DNA of 64,000 bases from Sporosarcina jiandibaonis (GCF_013184495.1 NZ_JAAOIY010000005.1:186001-250000); one strand, 5' to 3'; shown: positions 53,855 through 63,441, counted from the first letter of the stretch. Translations and numbers: made by a program. Notes: a model not told the origin generated them from the sequence alone.

Positions 53855-53999
53855 CCATAATCGGGCGCGATTGCTTAATAGTAGTATTCAATTATCGGGC
53901 CAGATAGTTGAATACGGAAATATCGATTTTAATGATATTGTAAACAAAGTTTGTGAAGAATTGTTCTTAAACTAACGGGGCAGGTTACTTCAAGAAGGA
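53855..53999. repeat. TTAGTTGAAGAA-family intergenic repeat, copy a
   Basis: CGGGCGCGATTGCTTAATA, then a second CGGGCCAGATAGTTG, then AACTAACGGGGCAGGTTACTTCAAGAAG. Confidence 0.6.
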
Positions 54000-54069
54000 T
54001 TAATGCTCATTTATGTGGAATTTATTAGGTAATGAAAGATAACTAACTTTTAACAAGGGGGGATATGAA

Positions 54070-54216
54070 ATGCAAAAATGCAAAAACTGTGGTGGAAATT
54101 CATTTGTAAAAGTACCAGAGTTTGAAAAAGAACTAACTGTCTGTTTGGATTGTGGGGAGGTAGTTTCAATAAGGTTCGTAAACCCAAGTATATTAAAGAA
54201 ATATATATTAAAGTAG
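54070..54216 (+). CDS. 48-aa zinc-ribbon protein
   Basis: The ATG at 54070 is behind AAGGGGGGATAT. The product reads MQKCKNCGGNSFVKVPEFEK, then CLDCGEVVSIRF: two C-x2-C pairs 18 residues apart, as in zinc ribbons (nucleic-acid or protein contact). Many small zinc-ribbon proteins in Bacillota look like this. It is one of the isolated single genes in the repeat-rich run. Confidence 0.7.
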   Translation: MQKCKNCGGNSFVKVPEFEKELTVCLDCGEVVSIRFVNPSILKKYILK

Positions 54217-54287
54217 ACAGATTTGGTTTTATAATTTTTATTGCCTTACTTTAATGGAAATGAGATTATAACCAGAGTTTATTCAAC

Positions 54288-54350
54288 TAACGGGCGCGAT
54301 TGCTTAATAAGTGATTGTGTCCGTATCGAAAAAACGGGCCATTTTGTGGA
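54288..54350. repeat. TTAGTTGAAGAA-family repeat, copy b (left part only)
   Basis: CAACTAACGGGCGCGATTGC, TTAATAAGTGA, then AAACGGGCCATTTTGTGGAG. Confidence 0.5.
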
Positions 54351-54396
54351 GTAACAACTAAAAAAAATTAAAAATAGATATCCGAGGAGATAGGAA

Positions 54397-54801
54397 ATGA
54401 AAGATTGTTTATTTTGCAATCCAGAGTTAGAACCAACACAAAATGTTATTATGAGTAACGAATTCTGTATGTTTTTACAGTTAGATCAAGCTCAAGTAAA
54501 AGGTGTTCAACTTGAGGGAGCGGGAATAATTGTAACTAAGAAACATAGAGAAACAGCATTTGACTTAACACTCGAAGAATGGAATGCCACATACGCACTT
54601 CTTCAAGACGTGAAAAGGTACTTAGATGAAAAATATCAACCACAGGGATATAACCTTGGTTGGAATTGTGGTGAGGTTGGAGGACAGCATATATTCCATT
54701 CACATTTTTACGTGTTACCAAGATATGAAGATGAACTACTTGCAGGCAAAGGTATTAGATATATGTTTAAGAGTACTGAAAATCAAAGGGGAAGTTCTTA
54801 A
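54397..54801 (+). CDS. HIT-family nucleotide-binding protein
   Basis: A 134-aa protein with the histidine-triad motif GGQHIFHSHFYVLPRY (H-x-x-H-x-H-x-x variant; the catalytic histidine is the middle one) and an N-terminal CLFCNPE cysteine pair as in many HIT proteins. These hydrolyse or transfer nucleotides from phosphoramidates and dinucleotides. Start behind CGAGGAGATAGG. No operon partner. Confidence 0.85.
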   Translation: MKDCLFCNPELEPTQNVIMSNEFCMFLQLDQAQVKGVQLEGAGIIVTKKHRETAFDLTLEEWNATYALLQDVKRYLDEKYQPQGYNLGWNCGEVGGQHIFHSHFYVLPRYEDELLAGKGIRYMFKSTENQRGSS

Positions 54802-54829
54802 TATCTATTGTCTCCTTTAATCGCAGTAC

Positions 54830-54880
54830 CGCAATCGGGCGCTTTTCCTGTATAGGCAAAGACGCCTTTTTTGAACTTTT
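54830..54880. repeat. TTAGTTGAAGAA-family repeat, copy c (terminator half)
   Basis: CAATCGGGCGCTTTTCCTG, AAAGACGCCTTTTTT; GGCG/CGCC stem then six T, so it can terminate the HIT gene transcript. Confidence 0.6.
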
Positions 54881-54995
54881 TCGATATCCCAAGGGCTTGT
54901 ACTTTATTATACATTTCGATTGTCGAATAAAGGTTGGGTAAACCGATCATACTGGAATCAAATTAATTGATTCATAGTATGGGAGCGTGAAAAAC

Positions 54996-55838
54996 ATGTT
55001 GTTATCGGAAGCATGGGAAAAGTATCAGTTTGACAAAAGAATTGAAGGCTACTCACCTTTAACATTAAAGATGTATGGCTTTCAATGTAATCTTCTAGAG
55101 CGTTATTTTGGTGATGTCATAATGGGTGATATTACAACCGAAAATCTCAAGCAATATTTGGGAGAGGCTGGAGAACATTTGAAACCATCTAGTTTGGGCC
55201 ACCGTGTACGCTTTATTAAGTCGTTGTTTAAATGGACTCATGAGGAAGGTTTTATCTTTAAAAATCCGGCTGCAAAATTAAAAGAGCCTAAATTAGGAAA
55301 GCGAATTCCAAAATTTCTTTCCAAACATGAGATTGAACTTCATCGGGAAGGTTGTTATACATCGCTAGAGAATGCTTTATTTGAGTTTTTTTATTCAACA
55401 GGTTGTCGAATCGGTGAAATTGCGAAATTAAATCGAAATGATATTAACTTCGCGGGAAACTCAGTAATCGTCCATGGGAAAGGTGACAAGGAAAGAGAGG
55501 TTTATTTTAATATACGCTGTGCGATTTGGTTGAAAAGGTATTTAGACGAACGCAGCGATGAAGAACCTTGTCTATTTGTCACAGAGCGTAAACCAATTAG
55601 ACGTATGAGTGTGGATTCTTTGAGATACGTTGTTAAACGTATTTCTAAACGTGCTGGAATCAACAAAACAATTCATCCTCATCAATTACGTCACAGCTTC
55701 GCTACACATCTTGTTGACAATGGCGCTCCACTTGAAGTGATTCAAAGTCTTCTAGGTCATGAAAAAAGTGAAACGACAAGGATTTACGCTCATCTTAGCG
55801 GAAAATTAAGATATGACTTTTATAACAAGTATTTTTAA
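54996..55838 (+). CDS. Tyrosine recombinase (XerC/phage-integrase family)
   Basis: A 280-aa recombinase with a SAM-like N-terminal DNA-binding domain (~1-90) and a catalytic domain with all key residues: R in TGCRIGEI, K in GKGDKERE, H-x2-R in HPHQLRHSFA, H in LLGHEKSETT and the nucleophile Y in RIYAHL. The start is ATG 54996, ten bases behind GGGAG; the GTG at 54987 is too close to it. It has no integron-integrase insert that I can see and no excisionase beside it. Its position inside the repeat-bounded gene run makes it a candidate for the enzyme that moved those genes. Confidence 0.88.
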   Translation: MLLSEAWEKYQFDKRIEGYSPLTLKMYGFQCNLLERYFGDVIMGDITTENLKQYLGEAGEHLKPSSLGHRVRFIKSLFKWTHEEGFIFKNPAAKLKEPKLGKRIPKFLSKHEIELHREGCYTSLENALFEFFYSTGCRIGEIAKLNRNDINFAGNSVIVHGKGDKEREVYFNIRCAIWLKRYLDERSDEEPCLFVTERKPIRRMSVDSLRYVVKRISKRAGINKTIHPHQLRHSFATHLVDNGAPLEVIQSLLGHEKSETTRIYAHLSGKLRYDFYNKYF

Positions 55839-56112
55839 AATATCAAACAAGAAAAGTTTTCTCGATTTACGGATTTACTTAACATCGCTATGAAAGAAGC
55901 TTAGGAAAAAGAGAGCGAAGAAAATTTAAAAAATTTGATGGCAGCATGAAATTCCCTCCTAGCAGTATTCCACTGAGAGAGTTTTAATGTATCCAACCAG
56001 TAAATATAATGGTATTGTTATACTAATAGAAAACACAATTTTCTTAATAATGTGTTTAGTAATATAAGGTTATCTAAAGTGTCCATTACAACTTAAAGGG
56101 AGGACGATTCTA
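55839..56112. other. Gap between recombinase and ABC genes
   Basis: No gene. A short broken frame (FTDLLNIAMKEA then a stop and EKESEENLKNLMAA) suggests a gene remnant but is too short to assign. Confidence 0.3.
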
Positions 56113-56802
56113 ATGAATCATATAGAATGTAAGTACCTTACTAAAGAATATGAAGGTGATGGCACGAAAACTGTAGCCTTGAATAATATTAATTTGTCAT
56201 TTAATAAAGGGGAATTAACTGCAATCATTGGACCATCAGGTTCAGGAAAATCAACATTATTAAGTCTCATTGGAACCTTAGATAAGCCAAGTAAAGGAAC
56301 AGTAACATATGACGATGAGGAAATATTAAAAGAAGGTAAAAATAAAATAGCAGATTTTCGCTTCCAAGAAATCGGGTTCATCTTTCAACAATTTCACCTA
56401 CTTCCTACCTTAACAGCATTAGAAAATGTTCTTACTCCATTGTTTTCTAGAAAAGTCCCATACAATAAATTAGAAAGAGCCAAAGAAGTACTTAAACAGG
56501 TTGGACTAGTCGATAAAATGAATGCGCTTCCATCCCAGTTATCTGGTGGACAACAACAGCGAGTTGCTATTGCTCGAGCGATTGTACACAAACCAAGCTG
56601 GCTACTAGCGGAAGAACCAACAGGAAATCTAGACATAGAAACAGGTGAAAGGATTTATGATTTATTAAAAGAATTAAATGAACAAGTAGGTTGCGGAGTT
56701 TTATTTGTGACCCATGATCCAGCACTTGCAGCCAAAGCAAACCGTATAATTTCAATGAAAGATGGTGCTGTTCTTTCAGATAAAGAAGGTGCAACACCAT
56801 GA
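56113..56802 (+). CDS. ABC transporter ATPase (MacB/LolD type)
   Basis: A 229-aa ATPase with Walker [10 protein letters not shown] (~41-49), Q-loop FIFQQFHLL, signature LSGGQQQR and H-loop VTHDP. The Walker B reads [11 protein letters not shown] where the family normally has LLADEPTGNLD, so the magnesium-binding aspartate is a glutamate; activity may be reduced. It overlaps the permease gene by four bases (ATGA). The pair is the MacB/FtsX-type, used for lipoprotein extrusion, peptide resistance or export rather than import. Confidence 0.88.
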   Translation: MNHIECKYLTKEYEGDGTKTVALNNINLSFNKGELTAIIGPSGSGKSTLLSLIGTLDKPSKGTVTYDDEEILKEGKNKIADFRFQEIGFIFQQFHLLPTLTALENVLTPLFSRKVPYNKLERAKEVLKQVGLVDKMNALPSQLSGGQQQRVAIARAIVHKPSWLLAEEPTGNLDIETGERIYDLLKELNEQVGCGVLFVTHDPALAAKANRIISMKDGAVLSDKEGATP

Positions 56803-59800
56803 TTCGCTTTATTTGGCAAAATTGGTGGAGACGGAAAGATCGGTTTATTTTGCTCATCATTGGTGCTTTAATAGTTAGTGCTGGTTTAACTTATTTAGTA
56901 GGGCTGTCGGAAACAAATAAGGGTACGATTGTAGATAATTTACAACAACGCTGGTCTGCTTCTTATGATATTGTTGTTCGTCCAGAAGGAACTCGCAGTA
57001 TAACAGAAAACAAGAAATTATTAGAGCCTAATTATCTAAGCGGTATGAGTGGAGGTATTAGTCTTAATCAATATGAAGCTATTAAGGATATACCAGGTGT
57101 AGAAATTGCTGCGCCTATTGCAATGATTGGGTATGCAGATTATCAAGTGAATTTTGGTTATGCAGAATTACCAGAGGATGGTATTTATCGGAGGGTAATG
57201 GAGACTACTGTTGACAACGGAATAGGTAAGAAAACTGATAGTGGTCATATCTATTTTGTGGGTGATGTCTGGGATAATATGAATAAGGGACCTGAATATG
57301 GCGTTGGTAGTCCTCACCCTGATTTAACGGTTAACTCGTTATCTTTGTTAGCTGGGATAGATCCGGAACAAGAAGCAAAACTAATTGGTTTAGATGGCGC
57401 AATCCTATCTTTAGGGTCAAGTAGATATTTTGAAGACTCTGATGGATATTATTTTAATAGTATAAATGGAGGTCATCATGAATTTCCGATCATTGTTAAT
57501 CAACAATCGTATGTAGATAAAGTAGAGAATATTAGCTTTGAACGCCTCGATATTGATATTACAAAAGATAATTCGAATGAAATTATGGAAAAGGTAAAAG
57601 AAGATGGTGGTAAAGAATATTTAGACACAATAGAAGGTGAGGTCATTGAGACATTTTCCGTTACGGGAGAAGAGACCTTCCATGGATTTATTAGTAAAAT
57701 GACTGGTGTCGATTGGAAGACTGGCGAAGTACTTTTAAAGACCGAAGAGGAAGACAACATAACCGGGGTGGTCTATAAACCAAGCCCAATAGAGTTTCAG
57801 GAAATAGCTAGTCCATATATAGATAGGTGGCCGTATTCATATCAGGTTACTCCATTTCAGAATGGGGAGAGTTTTGGTGCAATATATAGGAACAAAGAGT
57901 CTTATCGAGAACCGAAATATATTGAAGAAGAATTTATTGATTGGCCCCGTATCAAACCAAACTGGATTGGATTTTATGATGCAAGCAATCTAGAAATATC
58001 AAAGGATCCTACAAGCGAACTGCCAATGGAAACCTATCGACCCGCCACTGCCGAGTTTGTAATGGATTCAGAGGGTAACCCAATGAATCCACCTAAACAG
58101 CTGAAGCCAACAGGTGACCCTTATAGCTTTTTAACCGATCCGCCAGGCATGCTAACAACCATTGAAGCTGCTGAAAAGCTACTGGGAGACGAACCGATTT
58201 CAGCCATTCGAATCAAGGTGGCAGGAGTTGCCGACTTAAGTGAAGAAAGCCAAGCACTATTAGAAAGAGTTGCTAGAGAAATTGAGAATAGAACAGGACT
58301 TATTACAGATATCACTCTAGGCTCATCACCACAATTAGCTTTAACTTATGTTCCTGGTTTAAATGATGAAAGTGATATCGGTTGGTTACAGCAGCCTTGG
58401 GTGAACATTGGATCATCTATTTCTATTTTTAAAGAAACAAAAATAGGGTTTTCTGGTATTGTAGCCAGTGTTATAGCAGTAGCAATCGTCTATGTTTGGG
58501 CTTCAGGAATTGTGAATTTACTTGCTAGGCGAAAAGAATTTGCTGTTATATTATCAATCGGTTGGCGTCCAAGTCAGTTGAATCGCTTATTATTCTTAGA
58601 ATCTAGCATAATTGGTCTTTTTGTGGCATTCATTTCCTGGATCATGCTAGGTTTTGTGTATGTATCGAGTGATGCTACGATATCTTTTGATCGTTTCTTA
58701 TGGACTGGTTTATTTGGGCTAATTATTTATCTGTTCGGCTCAGTCATTCCGATGATAATGGCTCGAAATATTTCTCCTTATGAAGCAATGCGTACTGGAG
58801 AAATATCAAGTAACAGTAAGCGGTTGTTCCAAGCTAAAGGAATAAATCGTATGGCTTTTAATCATTTTATTGGGAAGTGGAAAAGAAGCTTTCTATCTGT
58901 TATATCTATTGCATTACCAACTGCCCTCTTAGCCGTATTTCTGTACATCACATTTAGATTAAGAGGAATTATGTACACTTCTTTACTCGGAGAATACGTA
59001 GCTTTGGAGATAGGGCCTGCACATTATGTTGCGATTATTGTATCCTTAATTATAGCTATTTTAACTACTGCTGAGATTATGTGGCAGAATGTATCGGAAC
59101 GAAGAGAAGAAATTTCATTACTTCAATCTATAGGGTGGAAAAGATGGAGTATTCGTAGGTTAATCTTAGTAGAAGGGATTTTTAGTGGTATATTTGCTGC
59201 GCTAATAGGTTTAACAATTGCATTTTTGATAATTTGGGGCTTATATAATGCCTTTCCGAAAGAAGAAATTGGTTTTATTTTAATGACAGGGTTGATACCA
59301 GTCCTGATTGGACTAATCGGAACAATCTTCCCGGCAGAAAGAGCAGTTCGAATTGTACCAAATCAAGGTATTGGTGGAAATATATCAAATCGGAAAGATG
59401 TGGAAAGATGTTTAAAAAGGGTCGTAATTTCAACATCTGTATTATTAGTGGGAACCTTTTTATTTACGATGGTAAAGGTTGCTCCTAATATTGAAAAGGC
59501 TACTACAGGGGTGGAAGTAGAGCAGACCTTTAGTCCGACAGAAGGCAGTGTTGAGAAAAAAACAGATTTTAACAGATCAAATCAGCCCACTGAAAATGAA
59601 AAATCAGGGAATAGTTACGGAACCCCAGGTGAATATGAATTGGAGTTTAAAGCAGATGAAACCAGTAAAAATACAGGTTGGGGTGGAATTCTATTCTACG
59701 AGGCTAAAGAAATAGAGAGTAGTTTACCTTCGGCTGAATCTGGGCTGAAAAATATTGCTATCGAGTTTACTTTTGAAATACTTGATTCGGCGACATACGG

Positions 59801-60032
59801 AATGCAGCCACAGCATCATTTTTCACTTCTTGTTGGTGAAGAGTCATACAGCCCTTCTAAGGTCACAGTATTAGAGTCAGTAGCATGGGATGATGAGCAA
59901 TGGTTAAATGGATATCGGGATGGGAAGATTCATGCTGTTTTAGAATTTACGATACCTGAAAATGTAGAGAGTTATGGGTTACTACTAAAAAATGGGGAGG
60001 TTGGAAAGGGGATTATGGTAAGATTTGAATAA
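56799..60032 (+). CDS. MacB-like FtsX-domain permease
   Basis: A 1077-aa protein. An N-terminal helix (FILLIIGALIVSAGLTYLV) precedes a long extracytoplasmic domain (~35-530). Then two sets of FtsX-like helices (~545-660 and ~690-850) surround LARRKEFAVILSIGW and ERREEISLLQSIGW, the conserved loops after each core. The C-terminus (~890-1077) is another extracellular region, EVEQTFSPTEG..., of low complexity then beta-rich. This is the partner of the upstream ATPase; the substrate is unknown, with peptide antibiotic or lipoprotein handling possible. The extracellular C-terminal domain is longer than in typical MacB. Confidence 0.82.
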   Translation: MIRFIWQNWWRRKDRFILLIIGALIVSAGLTYLVGLSETNKGTIVDNLQQRWSASYDIVVRPEGTRSITENKKLLEPNYLSGMSGGISLNQYEAIKDIPGVEIAAPIAMIGYADYQVNFGYAELPEDGIYRRVMETTVDNGIGKKTDSGHIYFVGDVWDNMNKGPEYGVGSPHPDLTVNSLSLLAGIDPEQEAKLIGLDGAILSLGSSRYFEDSDGYYFNSINGGHHEFPIIVNQQSYVDKVENISFERLDIDITKDNSNEIMEKVKEDGGKEYLDTIEGEVIETFSVTGEETFHGFISKMTGVDWKTGEVLLKTEEEDNITGVVYKPSPIEFQEIASPYIDRWPYSYQVTPFQNGESFGAIYRNKESYREPKYIEEEFIDWPRIKPNWIGFYDASNLEISKDPTSELPMETYRPATAEFVMDSEGNPMNPPKQLKPTGDPYSFLTDPPGMLTTIEAAEKLLGDEPISAIRIKVAGVADLSEESQALLERVAREIENRTGLITDITLGSSPQLALTYVPGLNDESDIGWLQQPWVNIGSSISIFKETKIGFSGIVASVIAVAIVYVWASGIVNLLARRKEFAVILSIGWRPSQLNRLLFLESSIIGLFVAFISWIMLGFVYVSSDATISFDRFLWTGLFGLIIYLFGSVIPMIMARNISPYEAMRTGEISSNSKRLFQAKGINRMAFNHFIGKWKRSFLSVISIALPTALLAVFLYITFRLRGIMYTSLLGEYVALEIGPAHYVAIIVSLIIAILTTAEIMWQNVSERREEISLLQSIGWKRWSIRRLILVEGIFSGIFAALIGLTIAFLIIWGLYNAFPKEEIGFILMTGLIPVLIGLIGTIFPAERAVRIVPNQGIGGNISNRKDVERCLKRVVISTSVLLVGTFLFTMVKVAPNIEKATTGVEVEQTFSPTEGSVEKKTDFNRSNQPTENEKSGNSYGTPGEYELEFKADETSKNTGWGGILFYEAKEIESSLPSAESGLKNIAIEFTFEILDSATYGMQPQHHFSLLVGEESYSPSKVTVLESVAWDDEQWLNGYRDGKIHAVLEFTIPENVESYGLLLKNGEVGKGIMVRFE

Positions 60033-60211
60033 ATAATAATGATTTACAGATGGGACTGATACATTCACCTTGAGGATTTAGCTATCGGTTTTTCTAGAGT
60101 ACTAAGACACAGACTCTAATATTATTCTAAAGTCGAAGGTGCCTCAGCCTCTCTCTACCATAAAAAAAACACCGCCACGTTGTCTAGTTGGGTATGTATA
60201 CCCAATCGGGT

Positions 60212-60479
60212 CATTTGGTCGGATAAAATGTTTAAGGATAGGGAGGTAACCATGCTAAAGAAGTAATCACTGAAAAAAGTAATCCCGATTATCTTTATAA
60301 GTCCCATCCTGTTCGGTATTCTGATAGCCAATCGAATTGGAAAAAGTTAAGAGATGAATGGTAGCTTAAAAGTTGTTGGCAGCTCATATAATTCTGGAGG
60401 ACAACAAGATATAGCTTACAAACAAGTAAATAGTTCATTCTGGTTTAAACTTGCCCTTTTCCTTTACCTTTATTGAACT
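60212..60479 (+). pseudogene. Decayed lipoprotein gene, copy of the gene at 52343
   Basis: Bases 60212-60362 match 52310-52450 including the upstream part (GGTCGGATAA, GGAGGTAACCATGCTAAAGA, ATCCCGAT.ATCTTTAT, CCATCCTGTTCGGT, TTGGAAAA). A stop replaces the fourth codon (AAGAAGTAA) and the frame shifts. Bases 60363-60479 stay open in one frame (VVGSSYNSGGQQDIAYKQVN) without clear match. Confidence 0.7.
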
Positions 60480-60540
60480 TATTATGTGACGGGTTTTTCT
60501 ACCGTACTGATATTGGTTGGCGAACGTTTGAATAAAATAA

Positions 60541-60585
60541 ATGTTCATTCTCCCGAAAGTTGAGAGAGTGGACATTTTTTTCAGT
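60541..60585 (+). terminator. Terminator hairpin in the decayed region
   Basis: AAATGTTCATTCTC pairs imperfectly with GAGAGTGGACATTT, then TTTTTC. Confidence 0.55.
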
Positions 60586-60725
60586 ATATTTAATAATTCA
60601 AATTATCAGTTATTGGTATATACAGAAGATTCCTTCTATGTTAAAGTGACGTTAGGGAGCCAATATGCCTGTATAGATCAATAAAGAGTAAGCCATTAAA
60701 ATGCTTATTGGAATGGGGAGTTAAC

Positions 60726-60800
60726 ATGTTCCACTATTTAAAAGCTACACTAAGAGAACGTTGGCCTTTGTTTTTAGTTGTTATTCTTATCCTTAGTTGA
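60726..60800 (+). pseudogene. Truncated small membrane-protein start
   Basis: An ATG behind GGGGAGTTAAC reads MFHYLKATLRERWPLFLVVI and LILS, then a stop. It looks like the N-terminal 24 residues of a membrane protein whose remainder has been lost. Family not recognised. Confidence 0.35.
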
Positions 60801-60910
60801 GAGAGTAGACTTTTTTCATTGTCAGGTCCAAGCCCGGCTACTCGGGCCAAAGCATTCTAGTTAAGGAAGAATTGAAACAGTAATTATAGAAGCGATTGAA
60901 ATAATCACTT

Positions 60911-60985
60911 CAACAATCGGGCGCAATTGTTTAATATGCGTCTCTTTTTTCTTCTTCAACTAACGGGGTAGGTTAGTTGAAGAAG
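60911..60985. repeat. TTAGTTGAAGAA-family repeat, copy d (most complete stem)
   Basis: Left part CAATCGGGCGCAATTG...GCGTCTCTTTTTT. Right part CTTCTTCAACTAAC-GGGGTAG-GTTAGTTGAAGAAG is a perfect 14-bp inverted repeat with a 7-base loop (60951-60985). Confidence 0.8.
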
Positions 60986-61034
60986 GAATTGTAGGATTTG
61001 TATAGAATATAATAAAAAGATAGGGGGGACTTAA

Positions 61035-61916
61035 ATGGAGAAGTATTATTGGGATACTCAACTGGAATACCTCAAAAGAACGAGAGATTTATATTATAAC
61101 GATGATTATTTAGAGTTTTTAGTAAATAGTGTTTGGAAGATTTCTAAACCAGTACATATTATTGATTTTGGTTGTGGATATGGGTATCTAGGACTCAAAT
61201 TATTACCTCTATTACCGAAGGGTTCCAAATATACAGGGATAGATAAAGGACAACAACTTATTAATAAGGCGATAGAATATTTTCATGGTCTTCCGTATGA
61301 ATCCGAATTCTTTGTAGCAGATACAAATGAGATTGAATTAGAGGGTAAGTACGACATTGCTGTTTGCCATGCTTTTTTATTACACATTTCCGAACCCCAA
61401 AAAATGCTTCAAATAATGGTAAATTCTATTGTTAACGATGGAAAAATAATTTGTTTTGAACCACATTGGATTTCAGGTATGTCATCATACGAACTTGGAG
61501 GGTATGAACAATCACAAGTTGTTCCACTTGGTATTCTGCAGAAATTATTCGAAGAGAGTACAAATAAAACTGGAAATGATGGAAATATTGGAGCAAAACT
61601 ACCTAAATATCTATCTGAATTGGGCGTGAAGAACATTGAGTGCAGAGTCAGTGATAAAGTTAATTTCCTCTATCCAGATAAGGATCAACAAGATAAGCAA
61701 AAATTATTTTATTCTCTTAAAGAAGATGGAATAGGTGGAGAACCTGTAAATAAAGATCAGTTTATTGATCGTTTGATAAAGCGTAGTATTACATTTAAGG
61801 AAGCACAGGAACAATTTGAGGCTGAACTGCTGTTTTCACAAGTATTTAACATGGATTCCTCTTTAACATACGCACCCAGCATGAAAATTACTTTTGGAGA
61901 GATTAATAAATTGTAA
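61035..61916 (+). CDS. SAM-dependent class I methyltransferase
   Basis: A 293-aa protein with HIIDFGCGYGYLG (motif I), YTGIDKGQQLI (motif II with the acidic ribose-binding residue), and IAVCHAFLLHI. The C-terminal half carries no family signature, so the substrate (small molecule likely) is unknown. It starts behind TAGGGGGG and stands alone between two repeats, like a single-gene cassette. Confidence 0.82.
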   Translation: MEKYYWDTQLEYLKRTRDLYYNDDYLEFLVNSVWKISKPVHIIDFGCGYGYLGLKLLPLLPKGSKYTGIDKGQQLINKAIEYFHGLPYESEFFVADTNEIELEGKYDIAVCHAFLLHISEPQKMLQIMVNSIVNDGKIICFEPHWISGMSSYELGGYEQSQVVPLGILQKLFEESTNKTGNDGNIGAKLPKYLSELGVKNIECRVSDKVNFLYPDKDQQDKQKLFYSLKEDGIGGEPVNKDQFIDRLIKRSITFKEAQEQFEAELLFSQVFNMDSSLTYAPSMKITFGEINKL

Positions 61917-61939
61917 TTATCCCTAACACTTTTATTTCT

Positions 61940-62035
61940 TCTTGAACCAACGGGTGCTTTACTTGAAGATAGTTGAGCTGCTTATACGGCTTTTTTTTAT
62001 TCTTCAACTAACGTAGTAGTTTAGTTGAAGAATAA
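61940..62035. repeat. TTAGTTGAAGAA-family repeat, copy e
   Basis: CAACGGGTGCTTTACTTGAA, GAGCTGCTTATACGGCTTTTTTTT (terminator half), CTTCAACTAACGTAG, TTTAGTTGAAGAA (palindrome half). Confidence 0.75.
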
Positions 62036-62069
62036 TACGAAATAATTTATCAATACAAAGGGGATTAGT

Positions 62070-62534
62070 ATGAATATTGATTTTTTATCGAACCATCCGG
62101 ATAAGATTAATGAGGTTTCTGAAATGGTTTTTAAGGAATTTGTAGTAAAAACAGGCAGTGGAATGAACTTTGAAGATGTTGTTAAACACTTTTCAAATAC
62201 ACAGGACAACAAATTTCCAATAACTCTCATTGCACTTGAGAACGGAGAATGTTTAGGAACCGTATCAATCTTTGAAAACGATTTAAAGATAAGGGAAATG
62301 TATAAACCTTGGCTTGCATCTTTATTTACGAAACCGGAGTATCGTGGTAGAGGTGTAGGGAAAGAGTTAATATCTAAAACCATAGATGTTGTGAAGAAAT
62401 TAGGATTTAATGAACTTTATTTAAGAACTGAAGATGCATCTGACTATTATAGAAATAAAGGTTGGACTTATCTTGAAACTGTTTCTGATGATAAATACGA
62501 GAAGGTTGATGTGTTTAAAGTAAAGTGTATTTGA
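62070..62534 (+). CDS. GNAT-family N-acetyltransferase
   Basis: A 154-aa protein. The acetyl-CoA pyrophosphate loop is KPEYRGRGVGKELI (R/Q-x2-G-x-G/A), preceded by beta-strands with LIALENGECLGTVSIFEND and followed by RNKGWTYLE. Acceptor unknown. Start behind AAAGGGG. A single gene bounded by repeats. Confidence 0.85.
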   Translation: MNIDFLSNHPDKINEVSEMVFKEFVVKTGSGMNFEDVVKHFSNTQDNKFPITLIALENGECLGTVSIFENDLKIREMYKPWLASLFTKPEYRGRGVGKELISKTIDVVKKLGFNELYLRTEDASDYYRNKGWTYLETVSDDKYEKVDVFKVKCI

Positions 62535-62554
62535 TTTAATAAACCAACTACTGT

Positions 62555-62660
62555 TTGAAGAATTGTACGTAAGCTAACGGGTGCTTTACTTGAAGATCCT
62601 GAAGCTGTATAGACGGCTCAATTTTCTTATTCAACTAAAGCAGAAGGTTAGTTGAAAAAA
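62555..62660. repeat. TTAGTTGAAGAA-family repeat, copy f
   Basis: CTAACGGGTGCTTTACTTGA, AAGCTGTATAGACGGCT, then TTCAACTAAAGCAGAAGGTTAGTTGAA. Confidence 0.75.
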
Positions 62661-62696
62661 GAATACGCTTAAAATGAGGAGAAAGGGGAGAAAAAG

Positions 62697-63035
62697 ATGA
62701 ATAGACTATTGGGATTTTCGTTTATCTTATTAGTCGCTATGGTTGTCTTATTGGGCTGTAATTCAGGTAAACTATCACTCGAAATGATAGCGTTTAATAG
62801 TCTTTCTAAGGGAGAGCAAAATTTAATACCTGTTTCTCCAAAGGACTCAGTCATCGAAAAGATTGATGTGACGCCCAGTGTAGAAAAGTTTTTAGATGAT
62901 GAATACGACAAAGGTGAAGTGTATTTAGTTACATTTAATAATACAGAAAGCGAATCTAACGGGAATCTAATAGTTTTTATAGACGTTAAAAAACCAATAG
63001 TCGTTGGAAAAGGGTATTCAGACAAAAAAGATTAA
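62697..63035 (+). CDS. Small lipoprotein of unknown function
   Basis: A 112-aa protein behind GAAAGGGGAG. MVVLLGCNS is a lipobox with Cys at ~21. The body (EVYLVTFNNTESESNGNLIVFIDVKKP) is beta-rich and not assignable. Single gene between two repeats. Confidence 0.7.
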   Translation: MNRLLGFSFILLVAMVVLLGCNSGKLSLEMIAFNSLSKGEQNLIPVSPKDSVIEKIDVTPSVEKFLDDEYDKGEVYLVTFNNTESESNGNLIVFIDVKKPIVVGKGYSDKKD

Positions 63036-63044
63036 CCAAAATCC

Positions 63045-63135
63045 ATTTGTTGAACTAACGGGTGCTTTACTTGAAGATAGTTGAGCTGCTTAGACAGCTC
63101 TTTTTGCTTGTTCAACTAAAGAGGCAGTTTAGTTC
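63045..63135. repeat. TTAGTTGAAGAA-family repeat, copy g
   Basis: CTAACGGGTGCTTTACTTGA, GAGCTGCTTAGACAGCTCTTTTT (perfect GAGCTG/CAGCTC stem plus T-run), then GTTCAACTAAAGAGGCAG, TTTAGTTCAA. Confidence 0.8.
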
Positions 63136-63240
63136 AATTTATTTATTCCGGTTATATATATAATAATAATTCTTTCTATTAAAACTCTTTTAAATGGTAT
63201 ATTAGATATATCTAAATTAAAAAGAAGGAGTGGTATAGAC

Positions 63241-63441
63241 ATGTCAGAAATAAATAAAGTTATTCCTAATCTTGATAAGATGAAAGAAGTAGGTGAAGCA
63301 TTTGGGGATGCGATAAGGAAACACCCTGATAGGGCGTTAGTTATAGGAGGAGTCTTAGGGGGCCTTTATATCCTAAAACATAAAAAAATTAAATTCAAAC
63401 TTAAAAGACCAGATTTAGATATTGAATTTGAAACAGAATAA
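63241..63441 (+). CDS. Small basic membrane-associated protein
   Basis: The 66-aa frame starts behind AGAAGGAGTGG. One weak hydrophobic segment (ALVIGGVLGGLYIL) is followed by a strongly basic stretch (KHKKIKFKLKRP) and an acidic end (DIEFETE). Function unknown; probably expressed, given the good ribosome binding site. Confidence 0.55.
   Translation: MSEINKVIPNLDKMKEVGEAFGDAIRKHPDRALVIGGVLGGLYILKHKKIKFKLKRPDLDIEFETE

Noticed and set aside
54996..55838. Calling the recombinase an integron integrase (IntI)
   Set aside because: No IntI-specific insertion recognised and the repeats lack canonical attC core sites; kept as XerC-like recombinase with a separate hypothesis.
55850..55960. Possible gene tail FTDLLNIAMKEA / EKESEENLKNLMAA
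   Set aside because: Interrupted by a stop, too short to assign, no start.
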